DNA of 64,000 nt from Heterostelium album PN500. Lineage: Eukaryota; Evosea; Eumycetozoa; Acytosteliales; Acytosteliaceae. The position numbers and the translations under genes were made by a program. Under the pieces are notes generated by a model. It made no database searches. It saw nothing but the letters and a program-made list of their open reading frames with translations, and was not told the origin of the DNA. Shown here in pieces: positions 50,040 to 62,700 of this stretch. Numbering within the stretch: position 1 is the stretch's first letter; each line of letters opens with the position of its first letter. The DNA lies in the NCBI RefSeq assembly GCF_000004825.1, contig NW_008805086.1, positions 62,001 to 126,000 of the forward strand. Reading direction: 5' to 3'.

Positions 50040-53000
50040 CTATCTTATGAATTTAAATTGAGATTCATTTATAGGTTTAAATTGAAAGAGATTGATTAAA
50101 TTTCTATTGAGTTGATATCGGTTGATTAGTGGATAGTGATATTTAGCATTACTCAATATAAATAGTTTAACACAACGAATAGAGTGATACTCAGCTTGTT
50201 CCAATGTTGAAAATATCAAGTTGATCTGCTCCAAGGTGATCGGTAATGGAAAGTTGCGAGCTTTAAAACTATTAGTTTTAATTGGAAGTTTGAAAGCAAG
50301 CTTTTTGATAGTCGGTTGGCTCTTGATGAATTCAAAGTGATTGGCATTGAGACTACCTTTGATTTTAATATAATAGAGATTCGGAGATCTTTCAATTAAA
50401 CGAACTAAACTTCTTTGGCCATGGTCATGAAAGCTGGTAACAAACTTTGTAAGATTCTTCAGTTCGATTGGCCAACATCCAGTATGGGTAAGATATTGAT
50501 CGTATTTGAACTTTGTTATCAGTAGATAGTCTTCTTTGGGAATGACAGGTTCGTCATCTAATACTTCCTGTTCTTGTTCTTGATCTTCTTCATAATCTCT
50601 GCAGAATCCTAGACGAACAGATACACCTGGTGGCACAGTAAAGCTAATGTCGATAAATGGCTTCTTTTGTTTGAGTTTTGAAAGAATGGAGAATGTATGA
50701 TGAACCAATGATTCGGTTTCATATCGGAAGTTACTGAGAGATTTGAAATTTCTACCAACGAAATTAATAGATTGGAGTTGATCATTATCAAAATGTTGAA
50801 GAAATACATTCATATGATGACTTTGTTCCTCGTGATCGCTCAAGATGATATTTCTATTTCCTTCAACATCTGGATAGTAATCCCTACACTCCTTAAGAGT
50901 GAATAAACTGCTGTCTAACATTATCTTTTCATCTACAATTCCACTGTCGAAAACAAGAATGTTCGTATTAGCTTCTGAGTCGGATTCTGCTCTACAGGAA
51001 CGTACCTCTCTGAAAGCCAAGTGTTTGATTTTAGTTGAATTCGCAAGATAGTAGTAATATTTATCGCTACCTCTATTCTTTGCATCGATAAATCCAAAGT
51101 ATTGTACATATGATTCCAGTTTTTGAAGGCAAGAATGCATATGATCATAGGGAATGAATTGGATTTCTCGAGATGTCAAATGTAATGGTGCATTCTTCAA
51201 CAAACAATATTTTGATCCAATCGGAACGGGCAACACTATGCTAATGGTTCTCAAGGGATAGTTTGATAAAATAGAAGAAACAATGCCGTGAATTTGACTT
51301 GATATCGTTGACATTGAAACAATTGATCTTGATTTGGGATTCTTATCCAAGATCAAATATTTGAATATTTCTTTTAAAATAAATGTACTTAATGTTGGAT
51401 TTGTTGATGATGTAGTTGAATTTGAATTATTATCATCTGAATGTAGAGAGAAATAAGGTTTGAACTCTCTGATTCCTTTTAGAATATTGGACATTGGATG
51501 GGATCTTATGAGATGGTTGATTATGTTGGCAGACTCTGGTTTGTGCTGATATAGTCTTTCAATGAGCTGATCAATACATAATCTTCTTTGGGTTGAAAGC
51601 AAGGCCAACTCATAACTTCCACGAAGCAATTGTTCCAAATATAAAGATAGGAATTCGAGATTGTCTGTTTCCAAAAGGAATTGTGTTTCCTTTGCGATAA
51701 CTAATGTATAATGTGAATTATTTGAACGCAATTGTTTTCTCCTGAATAAAATAAATTCGTTGATAGTCTCTCTTGGCGAACTAGTCAACATGATGATATC
51801 GGCAAAATCAGAGGATAATAATTGATCCCATTCATACTGTTTGAAGATCGATTGCATTGTAGACCATTGGATGTAGGGTGCAACCGATTGGAGGAAATGG
51901 AGATGTTCTTTCACTAAAACCTTGTAATCATACTCTGAAAATATTTGATGATGTGACTTGAATATAGATATAATATGTTGTGTATTGACCCTTAAATGGA
52001 GTGATTCGAAAATAGCTTTTACAATGTTTCTTTGTAGATTGGCATCTCTCTCAATACTCCAGAGATAGATCAAGCAATCGAGTTGAAGAGGGCTTTCCAC
52101 GATAACTTTAATTTTGGTGTTATTGTAGAGCCCCAAGATAAAGCTATAGAATTGCACCGGCAATATCAATGCTCTCGATCGGTACATATCCAAAACCAAC
52201 AGTGATTGCTCTTTGTTGAACGGTAACATCTTCTGAATCGAAGTATGGAATTCGGGCATTTGAAATATATCGTCACTGAAAGATTCAAACAATTTCAATG
52301 CAGACTCCACTTCAATCGATGAACTGGAAAGTGTAAAAAGCTCAAGCTCTGACTTGATAAATCCACTTAACAATGAATATAATGATTGAAAAGATTGCTT
52401 AACTTTTGGAACTAGGAAAACTGAATCTAAATATTTCAACTTTGATTTTAACAGTTCTACATTCTCCTGCGTTTTCAGGCTGACATCTGCATCATAATAC
52501 TCTTTGAAATAACTAAAGTATTTGGCAAACGAAATAAGGTTATATTGAGATGCGCCAGTGGAATCAACATGTGGATTGATGAGATACCTGGAAAGGTTAA
52601 AAAACAAAGAGTTATTATTAATATTTGTAAAGTGCTTGTTATTAGATTATAGATTATATTCATTATGAATACATACTGAAATATTATTCTATAGTGTTTT
52701 GATAATTCATTGATTCTTGTTGGATTGATATTTACAATCGAAAGTATTGCGATGGGTGGCGATGCTATTGGAATGATCGTATTGTTTAACAAGTCGATGA
52801 CACGCGATTCAATGTCGAACCAACTATTAAACTTGGACATTTGTGTATTTAAATAGATAATATCTTGGCAATCCGATTGGAGCAATGAAATCACAATGAG
52901 ATTAGCTATATCGGAGTGATCGCACATTGACTTTAGGTAGTCAATGAGTCGATCATCTTCAAATAGAAATTTGTTATTTAAAAACACATCCTTAAAAGAA

Positions 53001-53343
53001 AAGTCTGGAAGCGATAGTTTGTGATTCTTTAGGAAATCAGACACAATAGGTTTCAATTGATCTCCTATCAACTTTTTATTTTTATCATTATCAATTGAAT
53101 CATTTACATATCTATAACTATCGTATTCGTATAAAAACTAATAAAAACACAAAGTTTATAGTTAAGACTCTATCGTTTTATATTTTAATTTTGATTTTAC
53201 TAACCTACCTTAACAGTTTGATATAATATATCATTTTCTTGAAAACAATATTGTGATAAACTATGAATAGGTCGATAATACTCTGAGAGAATAAACAAAC
53301 AACTACTTTTAAACTTATTAAAACTGTATTGATATTTATCCAT
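50040..53343 (-). CDS. large dictyostelid-type protein of unknown function
   Basis: Three exons on the complement, 53209-53343, 52677-53137 and 50040-52587, join in phase (the last join CA|G) to give 1047 residues. I do not recognise a named domain. The sequence is an evenly mixed, non-repetitive helical protein in its first ~600 residues (for example FSSYFKEYYDADV-like, DQLIERLYQHKPESANIINH). A segment around residue 600 (LKEIFKYLILDKNPKSRSIV) resembles the F-box-like IFxYLxLD start seen in large dictyostelid gene families. The last ~400 residues have leucine-rich spacing (FKSLSNFRYETESLVHHTFS, LPITLEQINLIFSTLEQAEY) suggestive of irregular leucine-rich repeats. No signal peptide or membrane span is evident. 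The clean introns and length show it is a real gene; function is unknown. Confidence 0.85.
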
Positions 53344-54152
53344 TTTAGTAAAAAAACATAAAAAAAAAGTAAAAAAGTAAATATAATTTAAGTGGTTAAT
53401 AGTTCTGTTCACAAAAGAATCAACAAAAATTTTTTTCTCTGTAGAAAATTTGTGGTGACTATTTTTTAATTATTAACCAATATTAAATTAAATGGTTTTA
53501 ATATCTCTTTCCATCATTAAAATGATTCATAATGGATATTTATTGAGTTTGATCTAAAATAGTTACAAAACGGTTCAAAAAAAAAATACCAATAAAAGAA
53601 GAAATGAGAAGCCAGCTTCAGTTATTGTAAACCACATCATATTTCACATAATACCAGTCTAAAGATTCATACAATTTAAATTAGTTTCAAAAATTAATAT
53701 TCTTCAAATTTTCTTTTTTTTTTATTAAAAATTACCATATTTTTATTTGATCAAAGTTGGAATATTGAATGCTAAACATTAGAGTACTACTATTTATTTG
53801 AGTTCAATAATAATAATAATAAATAAAAATAAAAAAAATTGTTACATATATATATATATTTAGTTAATAAATAAAAAAATATAGATATTTTCTTATGTAT
53901 ACATGCTTAGAGCTTTCGCCATCGTGCTGTGTGCATGCTCAGAAGAGCTCTTACTTCGTATTGTAAAGACTTCTGATTTAATTGGCAAAATAAAAAAACT
54001 ACTAAAAAAAAAAAAAAAAAATTTTCTGTTGCATTGATGTTATATGCTGGGATATAAGAGTAATATCCAAAGCGTACATCTAATCAACACCCAATTAAAT
54101 TAAAGATAAAAAACACTGAGAAAGAATCTTTTCTTTATTTGAATAGATTTGT
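53344..54152. other. intergenic region with a G+C-rich patch
   Basis: About 0.8 kb between the promoter of the 1047-residue protein gene and the 3' end of the zinc-finger gene. Mostly A/T-rich, with TA repeats near 53848-53861 and an A run near 54005-54020. The segment 53900-53985 is distinctly richer in G+C and has inverted AGAGCT/AGCTCT and GCATGC elements; see the finding. No coding exon recognised. Confidence 0.5.
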
Positions 54153-55407
54153 TTATTCATCATCATTTTCATCTGTTGTCCAACCTAAATCATCAAGAAG
54201 ATTCGAAACTTTTCCAAAAAAGAATTTGTTACCATTCACCGCAACTGCTGGTGGTTGTTGTAGATTAGTTAGCACCATTAATGTTGATGATGTAGTTGTG
54301 ATTGTTGCTGTTGCTGGTGTATCTTGTATTACTTTTTGTTTCTTTGTAATCTCTTTGTCATTGTCATCATTTACAGCATTGTCCTTCTTCTTCTTTTGTT
54401 GATAATAACCTTTATTGAATTTTCTTTTATTCTTTATCAAATTATTGTTATCTGTTCTTTGCTTATCTTTTCTCTTTTTATTTTGTTTATTATTATTATT
54501 GCTAACAATACCACTACCATTACCACTCAACTTTATATTATTTCTTTTACTTGATTCCAATCTCTTTTGTCTTAATTTTAACAATCTTTTTTCATTGTTA
54601 TTTGAAAAATCAAAAGGTATTTCTTGATCATCATCTATTTGACGTTGTTGCTGTTGTTGTCGCTGTTGTTGTGTCTTTTGATGTAGTTGTGACAGTAATA
54701 GGTTTTGTTGTTGTTCACTTTTCGAATTGATTGCCAAAGGTGTAGTAGAGGTAGCTACAAATATCTTTTCGTGAACCTTACAATAGTTTGAAGATCTTTT
54801 TATCAATCGATTACATTGTCTGTTTTAAATTAATAGAAACTGGATTAGCCAATCTTATTATTTCGCTATATTATATTATAATAACTTACTCTAAATTCTT
54901 TGTTAAACCACTACATCTATGTTTATCTTTGGTTGTAGAGTCATGATATTTACATAACAACAAGCTGTTGTTGTTATTGTTATTGTTATTGCTATCATTT
55001 GCAATATCATTACTACTGGCTGATTTAATATTGATAGAGGTTCTACATCTTCTACCATTGGATTTCAAGTAATGACAACGATTTTCAATACCCGATTTAC
55101 CGAATCTATCAAAAATCGATTTAGCTATCCATCGTAATCTTTTCTTTTTAGTATGATTATTATTATTTTTTTTAGATTTGCTATTGTTACTCTCTTTATT
55201 TAATCTATTTTTATATTTCTTTCTTTTTAATTTTAAAGATTTATTAAATGATCTATCTTTATTTGATTGTTTCTCAGTGAATACTGTTGTTGTTGTTGTT
55301 GTTTGATGATCATTATAATCACTATTATGATTATTATTACTATCTCTTTTTCTCTTTAAAGAGGAAATCTCTAACAATAATGACATACATAATACATATG
55401 AATACAA
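54153..55407 (-). CDS. C3Hc3H zinc-finger protein, KANSL2/INO80D type
   Basis: Two exons on the complement, 54890-55407 and 54153-54819, join through a GA|A codon to give 394 residues. Two finger-like units are visible. The first is ENRCHYLKSNGRRC...LLLCKYH, interrupted by an N run. The second is HRCSGLTKNLEQCNRLIKRSSNYCKVH, with the intron inside it. The C...C...C...H spacing is that of the potential DNA-binding C3Hc3H domain found in KANSL2 and INO80D, subunits of chromatin acetylation and remodelling complexes. The rest is basic and low complexity (K, N, Q runs), ending in the more ordinary FFFGKVSNLLDDLGWTTDEN, which may be a conserved tail. The start is either the first ATG (55407) or Met 8 (55386). 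A nuclear role is inferred from the finger type. Confidence 0.75.
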
Positions 55408-56080
55408 ATATAGATATAGATAATAAATTATCTTTGAAAATCAATAAATTAAATTAATTAATAAAAAAATAAAAACCGAAAAAAACACAAAATAAAAAGG
55501 CAACAATTAAGTGGTGGTTACCGCTTTCACCACCCAATTCTGAACACAATGAAAACACCTAAAATTGAGTTGTTTTTAAAAAAAAATTAAGTTCTATTTT
55601 TTTTTTTTTTTCAATCGCAATTGTTGATTCTGCAAAACAAACATTAGTTGTTACTATTCTTGTTTTTTTTTTCATTAATTAATTAAATATATATAGTAAA
55701 TGGGTTTCTATTAAAATATAAAACCTAAACTATAATAATAATAATAATAACAAAACAAATAAATAAAACATATTTAAATCATAATAATTTTATCACTTGA
55801 TGTGTTAAAAATCGTTTTTTTTTTTACAACTAATCATTACCTTTTGTTAAAACACCTATCTTTATAATAATAGTACGATTATAAGCAATTTTAGGGGTTA
55901 TTCTATTTTCAATTCAATAAATATCTATCTTGTTTATAATACCATCATAGATCTATCTATTTAATTAATATTACTTTATTTTCCTATATCATTACCTACA
56001 CTTTTATTGTCAATAACAATAAATATTTTACTTTAATTTTATTTTTTTAATATATTTATAATACACATAATATAATAATA
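55408..56080. other. divergent promoter region
   Basis: A/T-rich spacer between the zinc-finger gene and the PRELI-like gene. It contains an ATA triplet run near 55735-55749 and a GTGGTGGTTACCGCTTTCACCACCC segment (55511-55535) with a near-perfect inverted pair GGTGGT/ACCACC. Nothing else recognised. Confidence 0.5.
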
Positions 56081-56990
56081 ATGTTATTCGATACAATCTA
56101 TCATACATATAAGTAAGTGTTATTATAAATATGAAGTTTGTTTCTTTTTATTTTTTGTTTTATTATATTAACAATTAGTTTTGTTATTTTACAGACATCT
56201 TTGGACTGATATATCGTTGGCCAGTTGGAGAAAATATCCGACACCAGATAGACCAGATGTATTAAGTGTAGATTTACTGTCAAAGGAAATCGATCCAGAG
56301 ACAGGAGTGCTGACATGCACCAGATTGATTATATGTAAAGGTTCGATGCCGACTTGGTTGAAGCCAATCGTTGGTAGTAACGAGTGTTTCTTCTACGAGG
56401 AGACAACTGTCGATCCAAAAACACAAACGATGGTCTTGAAAACCAAGAATCTCTCATTCTCTAACATCTTGGGTTTGGAAGAGGTGTGCACCTACACACC
56501 CGATCCAAGCAATGCAGAGTGGACACAGTTCAAACAGGAAGCCAAAGTTACATCGAGTGTCTTTGGTGTCGCGCGTAAGCTAGAGGCGTTCTGTCTGGAG
56601 CGATTCAAAACCAATGCGACCAAGGGTCGTGCCATCATGGAGCAGGCCATCCAGAAGGTGAAGCACGAAGCAGAGGAGATCGAGCAGACCATCGACAAGG
56701 CAATAAACACCGTCGTTCACGAGGCAGAGGAGCAGTTGCACTCGATCGACAAGATCATCACCACAGCAAAACTCGAGGCCGAAGACACCTTTGCCGAACT
56801 CGAAGCAAAACTAGACAAAGCACTCAACAACGTTAAAGCAAGAGACGCATCGATGGAGGAAAGAATTACGAATTTCGATAAAGCATTTTCAAGTTTGCGA
56901 GCGGAACTGACTTCCGATCGTTTAGGTATTCCTTTTACAAGAACAGAGTTTACAAAATATACACCAAACGGTATAAATAAATCTTTATAA
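56081..56990 (+). CDS. PRELI/slowmo-domain mitochondrial lipid-transfer protein
   Basis: Two exons, 56081-56112 and 56195-56990, join through AA|A to give 275 residues. PRELI-domain proteins (Ups1/2, PRELID1-3, slowmo) carry phosphatidic acid or phosphatidylserine across the mitochondrial intermembrane space with TRIAP1/Mdm35. The domain covers about residues 1-165: HLWTDISLASWRKYPTPDRP at its start, DVLSVDLLSKEIDPETGVL, GSNECFFYEETTVDP, LKTKNLSFSNILGLEEVCTY. The tiny first exon encodes the initial FDTIYHTYK strand. The C-terminal ~100 residues are a long amphipathic coiled coil rich in E/A/K (QAIQKVKHEAEEIEQTIDKA), longer than in animal members. Codons in this gene are richer in G/C than the flanks. 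The domain call is firm; the lipid is not predictable. Confidence 0.93.
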
Positions 56991-57282
56991 AAATATATAA
57001 TAATATTATAATTATCAGAATAAGAATCTATTAACATTCTATAATAGAATAGAATGTTTATATTCTAAAGATTCGATCGATATAGTTTAATATTCTGAAA
57101 AATATCGTTGCAAATAATGATTTAAGATATTTAATTAAATAATCATTATTTGCAAAGATATCTTTTTTTAAAAAAAAAACAAAAAATTAATATATTTTTA
57201 CATTCTTCTTACTTTAAATAAACATTAAAGTAATAAACAAATAAAGATAAATTATAAGTAAAACATAATAGGTAGTTATTAG

Positions 57283-58221
57283 ATGAATATAGAAGATAAA
57301 AGGATAGATAGTTTATTTAAACAATTAATTAATAATTTCGTTATAAGAAATACAATCTTTCAAATTCAAAGAGTATTGATCGAAAGAGAAAAGTAAGATT
57401 AACATTAGAAATATTAATATTTTGTTAATAAATAAAAGATAATTAATTGATTAATTTTTCTTTTGTTGTATTTTCTATATATATATAAAAGATTGTTGGA
57501 TGATGGTTATGAAAGTAGTTATTATGATATAGTTAGGTCTTTTGATTTAATGCCTCTCACTCGGAATCTATTGCAGGGTTTGGAGAGTTATGGATTCAAC
57601 AATACTTCTCCGTTACACAGAAGAGTACTGCCACCACTGTTGAATGGCTACGATGTACTGGTTAGAGCGAATCATGGAACTACAAAGATATCTACTTATG
57701 TTGTGCCGATTCTCCAGTCGATTGATGTGTCGCTCGATGCATGCCAAGCACTAGTCATTGCCGCGTCGCGAGAGATATCATTACCGACCAACTTGATATT
57801 CGAAAGAATTGGAATTAAAATCGAAGGTCTTAAATCTTTTGGGTTTGGCGGTGCTTACAGGGGTGAAATAGAACAAGATGAGCTACGCTCTACCAACCAT
57901 CAAGTATTGGTCGGTACGCCAGGTCGCATGTGGCATCACATTGAACGAGGTGATTTCGATGTGTCGCAAGTCAAGATTGTCGTCTTTGAGAGCTATGACG
58001 ATATGATCGACCGAGGACATCTCGATAACCTTGAATTAATCCTATCGAGATTACCACCGAATAGTCGTCGGTGGTTCTACACCGATCGCGATGAGAATCA
58101 ATCATCTCTGTCATTCACCGACAAATACATGACAGCCAACACAATATTCATCAAAAAAACTTTAATGTCAGACTGGACCAAAGAAAATGCAGCTCCAACC
58201 AAAATAAAGTATTTTGATTAA
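57283..58221 (+). CDS. degenerate eIF4A-like DEAD-box protein, single RecA domain
   Basis: Exons 57283-57392 and 57492-58221 join through AA|A to give 279 residues. The whole second exon aligns with the first RecA domain of eIF4A: FDLMPLTRNLLQGLESYGFN; then NGYDVLVRANHGTTKIST where helicases have AQSGTGKT; ALVIAASREI in place of APTREL; and VLVGTPGRMWHHI, which is kept. VVFESYDDMIDRGH stands in place of VLDEADEML, and WFYTDRDE where the SAT motif falls. The Q-motif glutamine is also gone (TSPLHRR). The protein ends where the second RecA domain would start. ATP binding and helicase activity are therefore unlikely. The frame is intact and long, which argues for a retained role, perhaps binding an eIF4A partner, though a young pseudogene cannot be excluded. 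Confidence 0.85.
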
Positions 58222-58369
58222 CTTTAAAAAAATAAATTTAATTATTTCCGCCGTTTAAATCGGATCTTTTTTTTTTGTTTGTGTTGTGCAAATCATTTGT
58301 AGTTTATTAATACTTATTTATTAACAGAATAATAATCAATCGATCAAGCAAACAATCAATCAATCAATC

Positions 58370-59490
58370 ATGTCGATGGTAGATGACTATAAAACAATGG
58401 ATGCAGAGTTATTGTCTCGCTATGAAAAGGTAGTGAAGAGTAGATGGCAGAAACTATATATTTTGGTTAGATATGTGATTCTAGAGTTGGTATTTCTCGT
58501 ACAGATGCTACCTAGAACCCTATATTCTGGATATTTCTACTTCTTTGGTTACAAGTTATCGTCATCACCGTGTACAATTCATAAAGATATTAGATACTCT
58601 TCGAATCGTTCGAGAAATGTAATGGATGTTTACGAAGCACCGCGTAAGGTACAGGGCAACCCAGTAGTTGTTTTCATTCATGGTGGAGCATGGGGTCATG
58701 GTTTCAAAATGCAATATATCTTGTTGGGTCGTCGTCTGGCGATGCACGGTGTAACAACTGTCGTAGCAAACTACACACTTTACCCACCAGGTCGAATTGA
58801 ACAGCAGGTGGAGGATGTAGATGAGTTGATGCACTATCTCAAAGATCATATCGAAAGCTATGGTGGACGACTTGACGATATCACTGTGATTGGACACAGC
58901 GCCGGTGCACATATTCTTGCACAGTATCTTGTGACTGTACATAGTAAATCGACTGACAACAAGATAAAAATTAGAAACTATATCGGTATGTCTGGACCAT
59001 TCGATATATCCGACCACTTTATTCATGAAACAAAGCGTGGAATTGAACATATGTCGCCGATGCGACCATGTTGTAATGGTCCATCAGGATTCAAACAAGC
59101 ATCTCCAACCCATCTAATACAGCAAAGACCTGATAAAACTGTTGAATTACCATCAATGTATTTCCTACATGGGTAAATATATAGAGAGTTTTAATAATAG
59201 GGTTTAATATTAATATAGTTCATATTTATAGTGACTCTGATTTGACTGTTCCACTGGAATCAACGATTAAATTCTGTAGATTAGTTCAACAAAAATCGAA
59301 ATGTCACACCCAAATATTGGAGTATGAACATGTACAACATATTGAAATTATATTCCTTCTAAAAGATGTCGAAAATTCTGTTGGAAAACCATTTATTCAT
59401 GAACATGCAACACATACAAAGAGAAACAACCAGTCCGTATTAATCGATGTTTTACAAATTATTTTTAGAAATAATAATAATAACATTTAA
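58370..59490 (+). CDS. alpha/beta hydrolase, carboxylesterase/isoprenylcysteine methylesterase-like
   Basis: Exons 58370-59172 and 59232-59490 join through GG|T to give 353 residues. Residues ~28-55 form a hydrophobic, probably membrane-associated segment (YVILELVFLVQMLPRTLY). The hydrolase core has the oxyanion-hole motif VFIHGGAWGHG, the nucleophile elbow VIGHSAGAHILAQY (Ser) and the acid loop DSDLTVPLES, whose preceding Gly codon is split by the intron. The histidine is likely in the YEHVQHIE segment. The HGGAWGxG arrangement and N-terminal membrane segment resemble isoprenylcysteine alpha-carbonyl methylesterases and related ER carboxylesterases. The substrate is not certain. The triad seems complete, so the enzyme should be active. 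Confidence 0.85.
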
Positions 59491-59548
59491 ATCAATGGAT
59501 TAAAAAAACCTAGTCAAATACAAACGATCTATTTATTATAAACATATT

Positions 59549-59655
59549 TTATTTATTTCTTTAAATTTCTACGATTTAAAAGTATTGCATAAATACTTTT
59601 GAATGTCATTTTGTTCAATGTTTGTATCGATAGAATTATCGAGAGGTGTGAGAAC
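59549..59655 (-). pseudogene. relic of a PKS 3' end (acyl-carrier region)
   Basis: The segment TTATTTATTTCTTTAAATTTCTACGATTTAA matches the end of both PKS genes (27668-27697 and 40979-41008) at nearly every base. It continues with weaker matches to their next ~130 bases: TTGTTCAATGTTTGTATCGATAGAAT against TTGTTCAATGTTCGTATCTATAAAGAAT, and GAGAGGTGTG against GAGTGGTGTC. The orientation is the same as the PKS genes. It is ~100 bp long with deletions and so is non-functional. It lies between the hydrolase and the M16C gene, 10 kb from PKS copy B. Confidence 0.65.
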
Positions 59656-59740
59656 AGAGATATGGAAATGGGGATAACCACAGAATATAAATTTACACAA
59701 GTTAGGTGAATATATTTAATAAGAACCACATATTAGTTAT

Positions 59741-62700
59741 CTAATCTTTATTGAATAATGAATTTAAATCTATAGATTTAAATTCATAATTGAATGTCGA
59801 TTTCATATCTTGTAGGATAACCGCTTCCGATGATGGGTTGGTTGCCATGATAATAAAGTTACTTTCAGACTGAAGGAACTGAATAAAATAGTTATTATAT
59901 ACTTGTTGAAGATCTTCTGTAGATACCTTTGATATTCTATCAAGATAATCTACTTGCTCCGATATACTTTTCAATCCCTATATTAAAAATTAATGATTAG
60001 TATCTACTGATTTTTCTTTTGTTTGCTTAAATATTTAAAACTTACTCTAAATAGTGATGTATATGCCTCACAAGCCATTTCCGATGCTGTAGATTTCACA
60101 CTGTAAAAGTCATAGACCGAAGTGGAAACAGCAGCAGAGATTTCAAATGGCGATATCTTGTTGTTGGTTGGCAAATCCTTTAGATAGTTATAGAAGATCT
60201 CCAGTGCTTTGGTCGGTGATAATGTGTCAGTCAGAGAAAATGTAAGAGATTGCTTACGAAGATCCAAATACAAGCTGAAACCATATGCATAGCCTTTGGA
60301 ACGAATCTCGCCTTCGCCTGAACAGAAAATATCGCAAAACACCTGGAGTTTGGCAAAATCTGGATGCTTCTGGTCGATTCTCATCGGAATCGATTGGAAC
60401 AGTTGGTTGGACTCAGCACTCTTTACACTGATTGAGTGAAGCAACGGAAGTTGGTTGGAATCAATTCCCATCTGAGTCTTATCCATTTTGAAAAAATAGG
60501 GAATGGATTCGAAATGACTTCGCTTTCTGTCTACTGCAACACCGAGTGACTTTACAACACGATCCCATTGGCCGGCAATCAGCTTGATAAGATTGGTTCC
60601 ATCTACGGAATCATTGTGTCCGACCTGTACAAAGATTCTCTCTGAATTCTTTACAATGTAATTACGAATGCCTGTGAGTGCATCGATGGTTGTCTGTATA
60701 TCACCGCTATTGATTTCATCCAATACTTGATGGAGGAAATGCTTTTGACGGTAAATGGAAATGGCGTGGTTATTGGAAGTCGGAATGTCACGCGTCAGTA
60801 AACTTTCGTGGTGTGCATTGCAAATACAGGATGGATCACGACTGGTTTCCTTGAGTGATTTTATAAGGTTGACAACTACGGTCTTTAAAAGATTGGCATT
60901 CACTTGGATACAAAGAAATCCATGAACAATCCAGTAGATAAGTCGACCGAAATTCTCGACAGTACTGCTACCGGCGATTCTAAACAATTCACCATAGAAC
61001 GCCGAGAAAGTTGCACCCGACAAACCCATTCCACAATCGAGCGAAATGGTTTCTCTAGATATTTTAGTTACTACCTCTTTAAATGGAATGACAATGTTTC
61101 TCTCTGTATCGTTGACATTCGATTCAAATACCAGGTGACTCAGTATGGTGAGATATGGCTTGAGTGCCAGCGGCAGATCTTTGACGTGGAAGAACCATGT
61201 TGATTGAATGAATTGTGTATTGATTATGACATCTTGGATTGTGAAACCTGTTGGATTGTCAGAGGAATTAGGTGGCATTGTCACTGTTTTAGGCTCGTCG
61301 AATTTTATCTTTTTGATATCTGGGATTGGCGGGAGCTTTGAACGGAACGACTCTGGGTAGGGTTTGTTTGCTTCGATTGCAGCTTTCAACTCGGTGTCCA
61401 ATCGTGCTAGTCCTTCAGCACCTAGTGTATCGCAACGCTGCTTTACTCTGTCGAGTGTGGACTGTGACAACTCTGCTGCCAACTCTGCCGACGGTATCAT
61501 TAACACCTCTGCATGTGGAGCATTTAAAAACCAAGTATCCAACAAATCACACCAGAATTGCGAGTCTTTATCCTTCAATGCTTCTATATATTGCACATAA
61601 TTCAATTTCGATTCTATATCTTTGGTCATTGAGATTGCTTCTTCAAATGTGGTTGCATCTTTCGGAGGGAAAACGACTGTTGTCAAAAGCGATCCAGATA
61701 CAAATCCAAGTGGATCCCTATTATTATTGTTAGTACTCACAATTGTGTTGTTTGGTTTCATTAAGATAGGTTTGATATATATTGACTTACTCTTCATATC
61801 CTTCTAAAATCTTTATCAATTCTTTTTCAATTTCGAAAAGCATATCTTCTTTGTTGAAACCATTCTTTTTAATATCTTCAAATACCTTGACAACTCTATT
61901 ATACATTGAATATTCATTTAATAAATCTAGATCGTCTGTTCCTTCATCCAGTACACTTGTATTATTTCCATTTCCATTCTCATTATTTTCTTCTTTCTCC
62001 AACTCTTCTAATTCCTCATCATCTTGATCTTCGTCTTCATCCTCTTCATCATCATCTTCTTCTTCTTCTTCTTCTTTTTCTTTACTATCTTGATTCTCAT
62101 GATTATAAACATTGACACCACTAAACTCTAATAATAACTTTGACTCTTTTAACTCTTGAATTGTAATAGATACATTACTGGCATAGGCGTGTTTTCCATG
62201 TACAAAATGCTGAGGCAGTGGTGACGATGAAATAGCATTGAGATATCGAATCAATATTCCAAGTGCAGCCAATGTTTCATTATCGTGAACAGAGGGCCCA
62301 CGCCAACCAATGGTAACACTTCCAACTGATTCATCTTCGCATGGGAATCTAATTTTCTGTGAACTCGACTCGGTCATTGGTGGCAACTCGCTCAACCATG
62401 GCATCACTCTAGATTGCTCACCACCGTCAATCTCCTTATAAAACGGACTAGCAACAATCTCTGTTTGATCCAACTTATCCAACAATGCAGGTTCATCGAT
62501 ACAACCCTGCACAATGATAGTAATGATATCGGGATGATAGTACTTTCCGTGATACTCACGAATCTCTGCGTTGGTCAGCTTGGCAATCTCACGCACCGCG
62601 CCACCGTAGGAATTGGCGTAGTAGCTGTTGGGATAGAGTGCACGTGTAATATGGAAATCAGAGAGATCCTCACACGTGTTTTCTCGGGACTGCATCTCGC

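Noticed and set aside
54139-54627. L/F/I-rich sense-strand frames opposite the zinc-finger gene
   Set aside because: They come from the complements of AAT/AAA/CAA runs; the composition imitates membrane proteins only superficially.
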